Source of the DNA: an uncultured bacterium | GTDB taxonomy: Bacteria; Bacteroidota; Bacteroidia; Bacteroidales; CAIXTV01 | DNA: 41,339 nucleotides | Assembly (NCBI GenBank): GCA_903922465.1 | Contig: CAIXTV010000150.1 | Coordinates: 1 to 41,339 of the forward strand | Direction of reading: 5' to 3' | Shown here: positions 9,431 through 17,549 of the stretch, in pieces | Numbering within the stretch: the first letter of the stretch is position 1 | Layout of the letters: each line of letters begins with the position of its first letter | Translations under genes and position numbers: made by a program | Notes under the pieces: generated by a model | What the model was told of the DNA's origin: nothing | What the model saw: the letters and a program-made list of their open reading frames with translations, nothing else | Databases searched by the model: none

Positions 9431-9505
9431 AGCATAAAATGCTTTTATAAAAATGCTTAATTTTGAGAAATAAATACTGCCACCATTAATGTTCTGCACA
9501 ATATT
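9413..9505. repeat. Direct repeat copy 1 flanking the MNT-HEPN genes
   Basis: From GGGTAAGTC to CACAATATT this 93-bp stretch matches 10603-10694 at almost every position. The differences are one T in the T-run and one substitution (GAGAAAT against GAGATAT). Outside the repeat the flanks diverge. It includes half of a terminator and a small AGCAT/ATGCT hairpin. Confidence 0.85.
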
Positions 9506-9649
9506 AATTGAGAGAAATATTCCATTTTTAAGCTTCTGAAAACACCTTTATAACCTGCAACATCCTAAAGAATTGCTTCGAGAAACTCTTTATTTGGGAG
9601 ATGAGCAAATAATTATTCTCCAAAACGCTGATAACTTATAAAATATACT

Positions 9650-9657
9650 TATTTTTG
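9650..9657 (+). promoter_or_regulatory. -7 promoter element for the MNT-HEPN operon
   Basis: TATTTTTG matches TAnnTTTG. A CTG (one mismatch to the -33 TTG) lies 19 nt upstream at 9628-9630. The element sits 13 nt before the start codon, implying a very short leader. Confidence 0.5.
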
Positions 9658-9669
9658 TTTCAATAAAAA

Positions 9670-9990
9670 ATGAATAAAAAAACCATCATATTACAGGACT
9701 TAAAAGTCAAATTGGGCGACTTGCTGGGCAAGGAGTTGGTCAATATTTATTTGTTTGGATCGCAAGCCAATAACACAGAAAACCCTGACTCTGATTATGA
9801 TATTTTAATCCTACTGAAAACAAAAAACGATTGGAAAACCAAAGATAAAGTGATTGATATTTGTTATGATGTGGATTTAAAACACGATATACTTATCGAT
9901 GCACATATATTGGCCGAAGAAGAACTTACAAGCCTTAGAGGCAAACAACCCATCTATTTAAATGCAATTCAAAACGGAATAATAGCATGA
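9670..9990 (+). CDS. Minimal nucleotidyltransferase (MNT), antitoxin-like
   Basis: This 106-residue protein has the minimal nucleotidyltransferase core: G30-S31 in LFGSQ, then D42-Y-D44, which fits the GSx10DxD pattern of the DNA polymerase beta-like fold, with further acidic positions around KHDILIDAHI. In MntA-HepT systems the MNT partner neutralises the HEPN RNase by adding AMP to it. The gene overlaps the downstream HEPN gene by ATGA (stop 9988-9990, start 9987), the usual arrangement for this pair. The catalytic motif is intact, so the enzyme could be active even though the partner is broken. A stand-alone transferase role cannot be excluded. Confidence 0.88.
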   Translation: MNKKTIILQDLKVKLGDLLGKELVNIYLFGSQANNTENPDSDYDILILLKTKNDWKTKDKVIDICYDVDLKHDILIDAHILAEEELTSLRGKQPIYLNAIQNGIIA

Positions 9991-10388
9991 CGCTGGATTT
10001 AGACGATAGAAATCAACTTATTGCTTATCGAATGCAACAAGCAATGGAATGCATTGATGAAACACTTTTTTTGCTCGAAAATAATAAGTTTAAAATTGCT
10101 GTCAATCGAATTTATTACGGAATGTTTTATTCTTTACTGGCCTTAGCCCTCAAAAAAGAGTTTGAATCGTCGAAACACTCGCAATTGATAGGTTGGTTCA
10201 ACAAAAACTTCATTCATAGCGGCATTATGGATGTAAAATATGGTAAAATGATAAATTAAGCTTTCATTTTACGCAACGAATCAGACTACGAACCTTTTAT
10301 TCAATATGAAGAACCTGAAGTGAAGGAATTATTCAATAAAATGAAGGAATTTATTTCTAAAGTTCAGGAAATAGTTTCTCAGGATTAA
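9987..10388 (+). pseudogene. HEPN domain protein interrupted by an in-frame TAA
   Basis: The first 90 codons (to 10256) encode the N-terminal part of a HEPN domain, with RIYYGMFYSLLALALKK and a KHSQLIGWFNKNF segment typical of MNT-linked HEPN proteins. A TAA at 10257-10259 stops it. The same frame then continues for 42 codons (AFILRNESDYEPFIQYEEPE and on) to a TAA at 10386-10388. That tail is what the family normally has next, including the L-R-x-E-S-D-Y element. A single change (AAA to TAA) would explain the stop. The gene is therefore probably inactivated, or makes a truncated protein; readthrough is possible but there is no direct sign of it. It overlaps the MNT gene by 4 nt. Confidence 0.8.
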
Positions 10389-10587
10389 TGTATTATCACC
10401 TAGCTTCAAATATTTAAATTTTCTATTTTATATAGCTATCAAAACGAGTAATTCTCCAATTTTCATTTGCAATTCCATCTCATATTATTTTCCTGAAAAT
10501 AAAAACATTCATTTACAGCCTTTACAAGAATTTGGGTCATAAATAACACCCTAAATATAGAGCAGTAAAGAAAAAATTAAAAAGAAT

Positions 10588-10619
10588 AAGCCTTGCTTAA
10601 AAGGGTAAGTCTTTTTTTT
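10588..10619 (+). terminator. Terminator-like hairpin after the HEPN gene
   Basis: AAGCCTTGC (10588-10596) pairs with GTAAGTCTT (10605-10613) with one mismatch and one wobble, followed by a T-run to 10619. It is the weaker sister of the hairpin at 9396-9430. Confidence 0.5.
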
Positions 10620-10694
10620 AGCATAAAATGCTTTTATAAAAATGCTTAATTTTGAGATATAAATACTGCCACCATTAATGTTCTGCACAATATT
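10603..10694. repeat. Direct repeat copy 2 flanking the MNT-HEPN genes
   Basis: 92-bp near-identical partner of 9413-9505, in the same orientation and 1,190 bp downstream. It ends inside a possible promoter of the GNAT gene. Confidence 0.85.
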
Positions 10695-10725
10695 TGTAGG
10701 GGGCATGTTTCAATTATAAACCATT

Positions 10726-11145
10726 ATGATAAGCTTTAGCTATAACATCCACGAATCCGATCTCCTTAAAATCTGTTCACTTTACACAAAAGCCGGATGG
10801 TGGGATGGAGAATGCTCTGCAGAACAAGTGACTAACTTATTGAAAGACAGCTTCTGCTTCCTCACAGCATGGGATGGTGAAATATTGGCGGGCATGGGCC
10901 GTGTGATTTCTGATGGCTATAGCGATGCTTATATTCAGGATATATTTGTGGACGAAACCTATCGAAAACAAGGCATCGCATCCGAAATAGTTAAAAGCTT
11001 AACGCAATATTGTCAGTCGAGGAAGGTCAATTGGATTGCTTTGATTGCCGCCCCCGGAAGCGTAAATTTATACGAAAACCTCGGCTTCAAAGTCATGAAA
11101 GACCACACACCTATGAAACTTGTAATTAAGTCAGAAAAGCAATAA
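10726..11145 (+). CDS. GNAT family N-acetyltransferase
   Basis: This 139-residue cytoplasmic enzyme should transfer an acetyl group from acetyl-CoA to an amine. The acetyl-CoA binding motif A is clear: IFVDETYRKQGIASEIVKSL, with R-K-Q-G-I-A as the pyrophosphate-binding loop near residues 86-91. Motif B is seen in LYENLGF near residue 120. Length is standard for a single GNAT domain. The substrate cannot be told from sequence. It may be transcribed from a weak promoter at the edge of repeat copy 2. A DUF2156 protein, also built on the GNAT fold, follows 172 nt later on the same strand. Confidence 0.9.
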   Translation: MISFSYNIHESDLLKICSLYTKAGWWDGECSAEQVTNLLKDSFCFLTAWDGEILAGMGRVISDGYSDAYIQDIFVDETYRKQGIASEIVKSLTQYCQSRKVNWIALIAAPGSVNLYENLGFKVMKDHTPMKLVIKSEKQ

Positions 11146-11179
11146 TCCATTTCTGATATTGTAGAATAACAGAATGCAA

Positions 11180-11276
11180 AAGACCCAAATCCCAAATTCA
11201 AAGCTTCAAATTCAAAGTATTGGACACTTTTTTCTTCCCTTGGGACTCGAAATTTGGAATTTGAAGCTTGGGTCTT
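11180..11276. repeat. Inverted repeat element (AAGACCCA...TGGGTCTT)
   Basis: AAGACCCA (11180-11187) and AAGCTTCAAATTC (11201-11213) on the left mirror GAATTTGAAGCTT (11257-11269) and TGGGTCTT (11269-11276) on the right, with a 13-bp perfect inner stem. A related AAGACCCAAATAC / AATTCAAA string lies at about 949-976 upstream of secA. It sits between two acyltransferase-fold genes. Confidence 0.6.
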
Positions 11277-11317
11277 CTCAACACCACCTAAAAATTCAGC
11301 AAACAATTTATTAGCAG

Positions 11318-12298
11318 ATGAAAGAAATACAATTTAAAAGCATAAGCCCCGAAGATAAAGAAATTATCGAATCATTTTTATTGAAATACCCCTCACTTTG
11401 CACCGTATCCACTTCCTTCACGGGTATGATTTCGTGGGAAGTAGTGTATCATAGTCAATGGGCAATTATCGATGACACCTTGCTATTTAAGTTAATTAAT
11501 GTCACCGATAAGCGAGAACATTTCATGCAACCTATTGGGAAATTCCCCAAAGTCCTGCAGAAAAAATTGCTCGATTACGCACAAAACCTATCCTATAAAC
11601 TTAAAATATTCGGGATATCAAAAGAATTCATTGTCCGTTTTTCTGATTTTATCTCCAATTTCGAGCTTCGACAGCTCCGCGAACTCGACCATTACATATA
11701 TGCAGCCGAGGACATTGCCCATCTTAAAGGCAGAAACTATCAGGCAAAACGCAATTTAATCAATCAGTTCGAAACGAATTATCAATGGACTTCCGAACCC
11801 ATCACGTCCGAAAATATTCAGGATTGCATTGATTTAGTAAAAATTATTTACCCACCCGAGGCATTGGACACCCACTCCTTTCTTCCATACGAATTAAAAG
11901 CCCTCGATTATGTGTTGCAAAATTTCCAGCTATTAAACGAAGAAGGAATTTTAATTAGGGTGGATGGAAAGGTGGTTGCTTTCTCCATATTCGAACCCAT
12001 AAACCCTTCAACAAGCATAGTCCACTTCGAAAAAGCAATTAAAGAATATAAAGGTTTATATCAGTTAATCAACCGCGAAACATCGCTGAAAATACTGTCG
12101 AAAGGCTGCAGTTTCATCAACCGCGAAGAAGATATGGGCATAGAGGGTTTGCGCAAAGCAAAACTCTCCTACCACCCCATCGAACTCTATCCTGCTAAAG
12201 CTTTAGCATATATTAAATTGCCAGCACAGATGAAACATTGCTGGATGCCCGAATATTTGAAGGAATTGCACAAAATCAAAAAAGCGAGTAAAGTTTAG
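11318..12298 (+). CDS. DUF2156 protein (LPG synthase C-terminal-like, dual GNAT fold)
   Basis: This 326-residue protein resembles the DUF2156 family (related to the C-terminal domain of phosphatidylglycerol lysyltransferase). The evidence is the opening FKSISPEDKEIIESFLLKYP, an S-F-T-G-M-I-S-W segment in place of the usual F-T-N-L-Y-I-W, and the diagnostic middle motif Y-I-Y-A-A-E-D-I-A-H-L-K-G-R-N-Y-Q-A-K-R-N near residues 126-147. The end of the protein (LRKAKLSYHPIELYPAK) is also typical. It lacks membrane segments, so it is not a full MprF. Family members may be aminoacyl- or acyltransferases, but most are untested. The gene is followed 89 nt later by an SDR gene on the same strand. Confidence 0.8.
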   Translation: MKEIQFKSISPEDKEIIESFLLKYPSLCTVSTSFTGMISWEVVYHSQWAIIDDTLLFKLINVTDKREHFMQPIGKFPKVLQKKLLDYAQNLSYKLKIFGISKEFIVRFSDFISNFELRQLRELDHYIYAAEDIAHLKGRNYQAKRNLINQFETNYQWTSEPITSENIQDCIDLVKIIYPPEALDTHSFLPYELKALDYVLQNFQLLNEEGILIRVDGKVVAFSIFEPINPSTSIVHFEKAIKEYKGLYQLINRETSLKILSKGCSFINREEDMGIEGLRKAKLSYHPIELYPAKALAYIKLPAQMKHCWMPEYLKELHKIKKASKV

Positions 12299-12387
12299 CA
12301 CCAAATGGCGCTGTTCTATTACGGCAAACTGCCGAAAAAAACCGAAATAACTTAAATCATTTTAAATCCAATAAATTCAATAAAACT

Positions 12388-13116
12388 ATGAAGATTTCAA
12401 ACAATACCATCCTCATTACAGGCGGCGCAACAGGCATAGGTTTAGGCCTCACCGAAAGATTTCTGAAAGAAAACAACAAAGTAATTATTTGCGGACGACG
12501 CACAGAAGTCTTGGAAGAAATTGCCCGGAAACATCCTTCTGTAATCACAAAAGCATGCGATTTATCTATTGCAGAAGAGAGAGAAGCCCTCTACAAATGG
12601 ATTTCAGAAGAACATAAAGATGTAAATGTTTTGATAAACAATGCGGGCATACAAAACGACCTCCCAATCAGCGATGATGATTTTTATTTACATGTTAAAG
12701 AAGAAATCGCCATCAATATCGAAGCTCCACTGCATCTTACCTCCCTATTCCTGAATTTAGCTTCTTTAAACACCATAATGAATGTTACATCCGGCCTGGC
12801 ATTCTCACCCCTTGCCAAAGCACATGCCTATTCAGCCACTAAGGCTTTCATGCGTTCTTTCACCCTTTCGATGCGTAGTTTACTCAAAGACAAAGCCATT
12901 GATGTCATTGAAATCATTCCGCCAGCCTTAAACACCGATCTTGGAGGGAAAGGAGTGCACGATTACGCCCCACCCGTAAGCGATTTCATCGAAACCATTT
13001 TCGAACAACTAAAAGAGGGGAAAAAGGAACTTACATTTGGTTTTAGTGCCGCCATGCTCACAGCAGGCCCCGAAGATTTGCAAAAAGCCTTTGCCAGGAT
13101 GAACGGAAGCAATTAA
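12388..13116 (+). CDS. Short-chain dehydrogenase/reductase (DltE-like)
   Basis: This 242-residue cytoplasmic NAD(P)-dependent oxidoreductase has the Rossmann motif TGGATGIG (residues 11-18), N-N-A-G near 86-89, and the catalytic Tyr148 and Lys152 in Y-S-A-T-K, preceded by Ser in NVTSG. C-G-R-R after the second strand suggests NADPH preference. The C-terminal part (EIIPPALNTDLGGKG) resembles the DltE group of SDRs. The substrate is unknown. It ends one base before the stop of the convergent TPR gene, so the two transcripts must overlap or stop very close together. Confidence 0.9.
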   Translation: MKISNNTILITGGATGIGLGLTERFLKENNKVIICGRRTEVLEEIARKHPSVITKACDLSIAEEREALYKWISEEHKDVNVLINNAGIQNDLPISDDDFYLHVKEEIAINIEAPLHLTSLFLNLASLNTIMNVTSGLAFSPLAKAHAYSATKAFMRSFTLSMRSLLKDKAIDVIEIIPPALNTDLGGKGVHDYAPPVSDFIETIFEQLKEGKKELTFGFSAAMLTAGPEDLQKAFARMNGSN

Positions 13117-13117
13117 A

Positions 13118-15052
13118 TTAATTCATCACCCCACTGCAATGTTTCTTAATGAGAGAAAAAGCTTGTTGAAGCCCCAACTCCCCTGCCTTGCTGAAATTTT
13201 CGCAGGCAGCTTGTTTTAGATTAAGATAATACAGAAGAAAAGCATTATTAAAGTAAGCATCGGCAAAGCCAGGGTTCTTTTTTATTGCCTGATCATAGTC
13301 GAAATTAGCACCATAATAATCGCTTGAAATGCATTTCACATAGGCGCGATTATATAGAGCAAAATAAAAATCGGGGGCAAGGCGAAGCGCAGCACTGAAG
13401 TCTGAAATGGCTGACTTGCATTTCGCCTTTCTTTCGTCTATCACTTTTTCCTGATTGGGGTTTGCAATAATAAAATAGTCATCATTATTATTATTTTGGA
13501 GTTCTATTTCCCTGCTGGTGTTTACCCCTCGGGCAAAAAGGGCAACAACATTGGTGCTATCCACATCAATCAAACTATCAAGAATGAGTTTAGCCTCGGC
13601 AAACATTTGCATGTTCGATTGATAAATAGCAAACATCAATAGAGTCTGATTGCTTGTTTTATTGTTTACATTTAGAAGCGTATGTGTTAAACTTGAGTCA
13701 ACATCGAAAGCACCCGCATTCTTAAGACAAATATTTTGTTTTTGCTTCCAATTATAATCTTCAATCAATAATGAGAAGTTTTTGGCACTATAATTCAAAG
13801 TGTCTTTTTCAGTAAGATAAAATATGGGCAGAAAATTATTATTGACATTATCTGGTTTAATGTCAGAAGTATTATGAAAGTCGGCACTCAGATGGGTTAG
13901 CTTATTTAGCAAAAGTGAATCTTTATTAAAGAGAACTTTCTCTTTAGTATGAAAAACATCGCTCATCACCTTAGCTGTTTGCAAATCCTGCTTTGATCCC
14001 GCATAATCTTTGATGCTATATTTGGCTTGTGAACGATAATAGTATGCCTCAGTAAAATATGGGAAAAGAGAAGTTATTTTATCATAATCAACTATAGCTC
14101 CCTTGAAATCTTTAACCGTTTGTTTCAACTTTGCCCGATTAAAAAGCGCTTCAATGTTATCGGGATTTATCAAAATCACTTTATTGAAATCGGAAATGGC
14201 ATTGCTGTAATCTTCCTTATTTGCGAACAAAACACCCCTGCCAAAATAGGCATAAGAGTTACGTGGCTCGTATAAAAGAACGGTATTATAATCCTTCATA
14301 GCATTTGCAAAGTCCTCGAGTTTAATTTCTGCTTCAGCACGGCAATAATAAGCCATAGTGCTACTCGAATCAATTCGTAGGGCTAAATTATAGTCATCAA
14401 TTGCATCCTTAATGTTTTCCATCTTAAATTTCGTCATTCCACGATAGGCATAAGCATCCACATTCTTGGGATTAATCCTGATAACCTCGTCATAATCGCA
14501 AAGGGCATTTTCATAATCTGCAAGCGACTCTTCTGCCTGTGCCTTACATAAAAAACCATCTTCACCCAAACCTTTCAAAGCAAGGGCCTTTTTGCAATCG
14601 TTAATGGCAGCGGCATAGTTCGTATTTGCAAGATAAAAGAATGCCCTCTCAACATAAAGTTTTGAATTATCCGGTTCTTTTTCTATCACAGTATTCACAT
14701 CTTCAATAGCAGCTTTAAATTTCCCAAGCCGATATCGGGTTAATGAACGATAATTATAAGCATCATAATAGAGTGGACTATAATAAATGATTGCCATAGT
14801 AAAATCCTGATCAGCACCAATGTTATCATAGAGGGCATATTTACATAATCCTCTGTAATAATAAACTTCTCCGTTTTCAGGTTTTATAGATGCACATTTA
14901 TTAAGCTTGCTTAGGGCTTCATAATATTTCTTCTGGTTAACGGCTATTTTAGCATTCGAATATAGCACATCGAAATTGTATTGTGCAGATGCAACACTTA
15001 TAAAAAGAATTTGGAACAGAAGAAAGAAGATTGGTTTCAGTAATTTCACCAC
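13118..15052 (-). CDS. Secreted tetratricopeptide repeat protein
   Basis: This ~644-residue protein begins with a signal peptide (LLKPIFFLLFQILFISVASAQ). About ten TPR units follow, spaced every ~34 residues from roughly residue 25 to 390, for example YYYRGLCKYALYDNIGADQD and AYAYRGMTKFKMENIKDAID. Two or three more TPRs lie near the C-terminus (about 560-640), after a spacer (390-480) with no clear domain. TPR arrays are protein-interaction scaffolds; an envelope location is likely. The start is GTG: two GTG codons at 15052 and 15049 are both possible. It is convergent with the SDR gene and divergent from the YiiX-like gene. Confidence 0.85.
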   Translation of the reverse strand: MVKLLKPIFFLLFQILFISVASAQYNFDVLYSNAKIAVNQKKYYEALSKLNKCASIKPENGEVYYYRGLCKYALYDNIGADQDFTMAIIYYSPLYYDAYNYRSLTRYRLGKFKAAIEDVNTVIEKEPDNSKLYVERAFFYLANTNYAAAINDCKKALALKGLGEDGFLCKAQAEESLADYENALCDYDEVIRINPKNVDAYAYRGMTKFKMENIKDAIDDYNLALRIDSSSTMAYYCRAEAEIKLEDFANAMKDYNTVLLYEPRNSYAYFGRGVLFANKEDYSNAISDFNKVILINPDNIEALFNRAKLKQTVKDFKGAIVDYDKITSLFPYFTEAYYYRSQAKYSIKDYAGSKQDLQTAKVMSDVFHTKEKVLFNKDSLLLNKLTHLSADFHNTSDIKPDNVNNNFLPIFYLTEKDTLNYSAKNFSLLIEDYNWKQKQNICLKNAGAFDVDSSLTHTLLNVNNKTSNQTLLMFAIYQSNMQMFAEAKLILDSLIDVDSTNVVALFARGVNTSREIELQNNNNDDYFIIANPNQEKVIDERKAKCKSAISDFSAALRLAPDFYFALYNRAYVKCISSDYYGANFDYDQAIKKNPGFADAYFNNAFLLYYLNLKQAACENFSKAGELGLQQAFSLIKKHCSGVMN

Positions 15053-15176
15053 ACAAAATTAGTATTTAAATTCACTTTGTTTCCAGCAAACTTTATCTTA
15101 AAAAACATATCAATAAACTCATTATTCAGAATTTTATTTTACTTTGCATATATTAAACTCAAAAAAAGACTTATTC

Positions 15177-15836
15177 ATGCAAAAAACGACATACTCTCAT
15201 CTCTTTTTATTCGTCCTTTACGTTGTATTTGGCGGTATTCTCTGCGCTCAGCCTAATAATGTGAATTTAAAAGAAGGAGATATCTTGTTTCAGCATCTAA
15301 ATTGCGGACCGATGTGTGAAGCAATCGAAGCAGTCACTCAGGGTGTCGATGGAAAAAAGTTTGCTCATTGCGCATTGGTTATCAAAATTAATGACAGTTT
15401 GAAAGTGGTTGAAGCCATTGGGAATAAGGTTCAGCTAAACAGTTTGGCTGCTTTTTTTGCTCGAAGCGGTGACACTAATGCACTTAAAAATATTACGATA
15501 GGGCGATTAAAAAAAGAATTCAAACATTTGGTTAAGGATGCAATGGCCTTTGCTGAAAGACAAATCGGGCAGCCTTATGATGATGAGTTTCTGTTGGATA
15601 ATGGCAAATGGTATTGCAGCGAACTTTTGTATGAATCATTTAAAGTAGCAAACAATCATAAAGATTTTTTCCTCTTATATCCTATGACATACAAACTCCC
15701 TGGGAGCAATGATTATTTCCCGGTTTGGATTGATTATTACCTTGGGCTAAATGCACCTATTCCTGAGGGAAAGCCTGGCATTAATCCGGGAAGCATTTCT
15801 CGATCCGATAAAATTGAGATTATAAAGTATCCTTAA
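15177..15836 (+). CDS. Secreted YiiX/YebB-like permuted papain hydrolase
   Basis: This 219-residue exported protein has a signal peptide ending near GILCAQ. It has the permuted NlpC/P60 (papain-like amidase, YaeF/YiiX type) layout: L-K-E-G-D-I-L-F-Q at the start of the domain, catalytic His in F-A-H-C-A-L-V, I-G-Q-P-Y-D-D-E-F, and catalytic Cys in W-Y-C-S-E-L-L-Y-E-S-F. Family members cleave amide or peptide links in the envelope, but substrates are mostly unknown. An in-frame TTG at 15144 is rejected because it lies within a TTACTTTG promoter-like string; the ATG at 15177 fits the signal peptide. A radical SAM/peptide pair follows 213 nt downstream behind its own promoter element. Confidence 0.85.
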   Translation: MQKTTYSHLFLFVLYVVFGGILCAQPNNVNLKEGDILFQHLNCGPMCEAIEAVTQGVDGKKFAHCALVIKINDSLKVVEAIGNKVQLNSLAAFFARSGDTNALKNITIGRLKKEFKHLVKDAMAFAERQIGQPYDDEFLLDNGKWYCSELLYESFKVANNHKDFFLLYPMTYKLPGSNDYFPVWIDYYLGLNAPIPEGKPGINPGSISRSDKIEIIKYP

Positions 15837-15995
15837 ATAAGTAGAGTAAGCAGAATGGCCTCTGCCAGAAGTTTAACTTTAAAAATCTATCCCCTTTTCA
15901 CTTTAGCCAATATTTTTTTTTGAATTTTCGAACCGGAACGTTTGTAGCACTTTCAATTATTTCATTCGAAACTTATTAAGCATATAAATTCTTCT

Positions 15996-16003
15996 TATCT
16001 TTG
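15996..16003 (+). promoter_or_regulatory. -7 promoter element for the radical SAM/peptide operon
   Basis: TATCTTTG matches TAnnTTTG, with TTA about 20 nt upstream at the -33 position. It gives a leader of ~40 nt before the ATG at 16050 and makes the maturase-peptide pair a separate unit from the YiiX-like gene. Confidence 0.55.
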
Positions 16004-16049
16004 TGATGCTAATAAATATCAAATGCTTTTTAAAAGATAAGTCTTGTAT

Positions 16050-17105
16050 ATGGGGAAAATAAATTACATCATCATAAAAGCCAATGGCAATTGTAATTTA
16101 AATTGCACATACTGCTATTATACCCAGCATCAGTTGTCTGAATGGAAAACTGCTTATAATTTAGACCTCCTAGAGATAACTTTTAAAAAGATTGCCGATT
16201 ACACCGACATCATTACAATTTGCTGGCATGGCGGAGAACCTTTGTTGAATGGGGTAGATTATTTCAGAAAAGCAATCGAAATTCAACGTAAATACAAGCT
16301 TAAAGTCGAAAATAATCTTCAAACCAACGGGACTTTGATTAATAATGAATGGGCCGAGTTCTTTAAGGAAAATAATTTCTCGGTTGGATTGAGTCTTGAT
16401 GGCAATAAGGAGACTCATGATTTAAACCGATTAAAAAATAACACATCCTCCTACGATAAAGTACTCGATGGCTTAAATATTTTAATTAAGCACAAAGTTA
16501 AGCATGGTGTTTTATGTTATGCAAACCCCGACACAGATAGTGTTGCTATATTCCGTCACTTTGTTCAACTTGGGATTAGAAAGATTGATTTTATGCTTCC
16601 CATTATTTCCCACCATTCAAATGCTGAAGTTGATGTGGAAAAAGTCAGTAATTATTTCATCCAATTATTTCACGAATGGTTTGATTTGAATAATCCCAAT
16701 ATCAAAATCAGAATATTCGAAGATATTCTTTCTCTTTTATTAGGAGGAAAGGCAAATAACTGTTTGTTTAAAAACCAATGCGGTGGTTTTATTACCATTG
16801 AACCAAATGGCGACATTGGAATTTGCGAAAATCATAGAATTAATGGGTTTGAAAATTATCTTTTAAATAAAAATATTCTGCACGACAATTTTATTTCAAT
16901 TGAGAATGAAGCGCATATTAGAAATGAAAACATTAATAAATTATCCAATGAATGTCTGAATTGCAATCTGCTTCCATGGTGCAATGGAGGCTGTTCGGTT
17001 GAGAGATTTTTTGATGGATTTAAAAATATTAATGTGTATTGCAGGGTATATAAAAATATTTTTAGTAATTTAGCTGAAAGAATTTATGTTCAACCAAAAA
17101 AATGA
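16050..17105 (+). CDS. Radical SAM/SPASM peptide maturase
   Basis: This 351-residue enzyme has the radical SAM cluster C15-N-L-N-C19-T-Y-C22 (Cx3Cx2C), and WHGGEPLL shortly after, as in other SPASM maturases. The C-terminal SPASM domain has Cys near 238, 244 and 259, then Cx2Cx5Cx3C (302, 305, 311, 315) and a last Cys near 331, enough for two auxiliary Fe-S clusters. Related SPASM enzymes (anSME, cyclophane synthases, sactisynthases) modify peptides or proteins by radical chemistry. It is followed 6 nt downstream by a 68-residue peptide gene, so a RiPP maturase role is likely. An in-frame TTG at 16044 is a poorer start than the ATG at 16050. No separate RRE domain, protease or transporter gene is adjacent. 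Confidence 0.9.
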   Translation: MGKINYIIIKANGNCNLNCTYCYYTQHQLSEWKTAYNLDLLEITFKKIADYTDIITICWHGGEPLLNGVDYFRKAIEIQRKYKLKVENNLQTNGTLINNEWAEFFKENNFSVGLSLDGNKETHDLNRLKNNTSSYDKVLDGLNILIKHKVKHGVLCYANPDTDSVAIFRHFVQLGIRKIDFMLPIISHHSNAEVDVEKVSNYFIQLFHEWFDLNNPNIKIRIFEDILSLLLGGKANNCLFKNQCGGFITIEPNGDIGICENHRINGFENYLLNKNILHDNFISIENEAHIRNENINKLSNECLNCNLLPWCNGGCSVERFFDGFKNINVYCRVYKNIFSNLAERIYVQPKK

Positions 17106-17111
17106 TGTATT

Positions 17112-17318
17112 ATGGAAAAAGGATTCACCAATAGTATCTCTTTTGAAAATTTAACGGTAGAAGAGATAATGAAACTTCCTATTAGGGAAGATCTAAAGAA
17201 TGAAATTGTTTTAGAAATCTTAAAGAATTCTGAAACATCTAGGCAGGCTATTGATGTCTGCAAACCAGTTTATAGTTGGGGTAATCAATGGAGAGATCAC
17301 ATTCCCGATAGTATATAA
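17112..17318 (+). CDS. Putative RiPP precursor peptide (radical SAM substrate)
   Basis: The gene encodes a 68-residue peptide beginning 6 nt after the maturase stop, so the two are almost certainly co-transcribed. Residues 1-48 are charged and helix-prone (FENLTVEEIMKLPIREDLK), like a leader. The tail (49-68) is different: V-C-K-P-V-Y-S-W-G-N-Q-W-R-D-H-I-P-D-S-I. It contains W56-G-N58 and W60-R-D62, plus Y54-S-W56. Aromatic-x-Asn/Asp triplets are the crosslinking sites in cyclophane (triceptide) RiPPs made by radical SAM/SPASM enzymes. There is one Cys (C50). No GG cleavage site is evident. The modification type is inference from motif and context. Confidence 0.7.
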   Translation: MEKGFTNSISFENLTVEEIMKLPIREDLKNEIVLEILKNSETSRQAIDVCKPVYSWGNQWRDHIPDSI

Positions 17319-17549
17319 TTTTCTTTCTACAAAGATCAGGCTCATTGCAGGATTTTTTGATTAAGGAGGCTTTTCTTTACTGGCATTTGCAGTGGGTTCA
17401 TTCAATTAAATGAATACCCAAAAAGTTTCACTTGATCATACTAAAGTTTTGTTGTGTGTTAAAAGGATAATAAGCGGTTTTATTATTCTAATAGCTGTGC
17501 TTTGTCTGAACATTACCTTACGGTATACATTTACCCAAAATCAAATACG

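Larger units (their letters stand above)
10389..10725. other. Intergenic region holding repeat copy 2
   Basis: No gene is visible. The region ends with a terminator-like hairpin (10588-10619) and the second copy of the 93-bp direct repeat (10603-10694). An AATATTTG string (about 10689-10696) at the repeat edge could be a weak -7 element for the GNAT gene. Confidence 0.5.

Noticed and set aside
12301-12350. CGGCA-AAC-TGCCG hairpin as a terminator of the DUF2156 gene
   Set aside because: The stem is only 5 bp and is followed by A rather than T, so it would not act on the plus strand.
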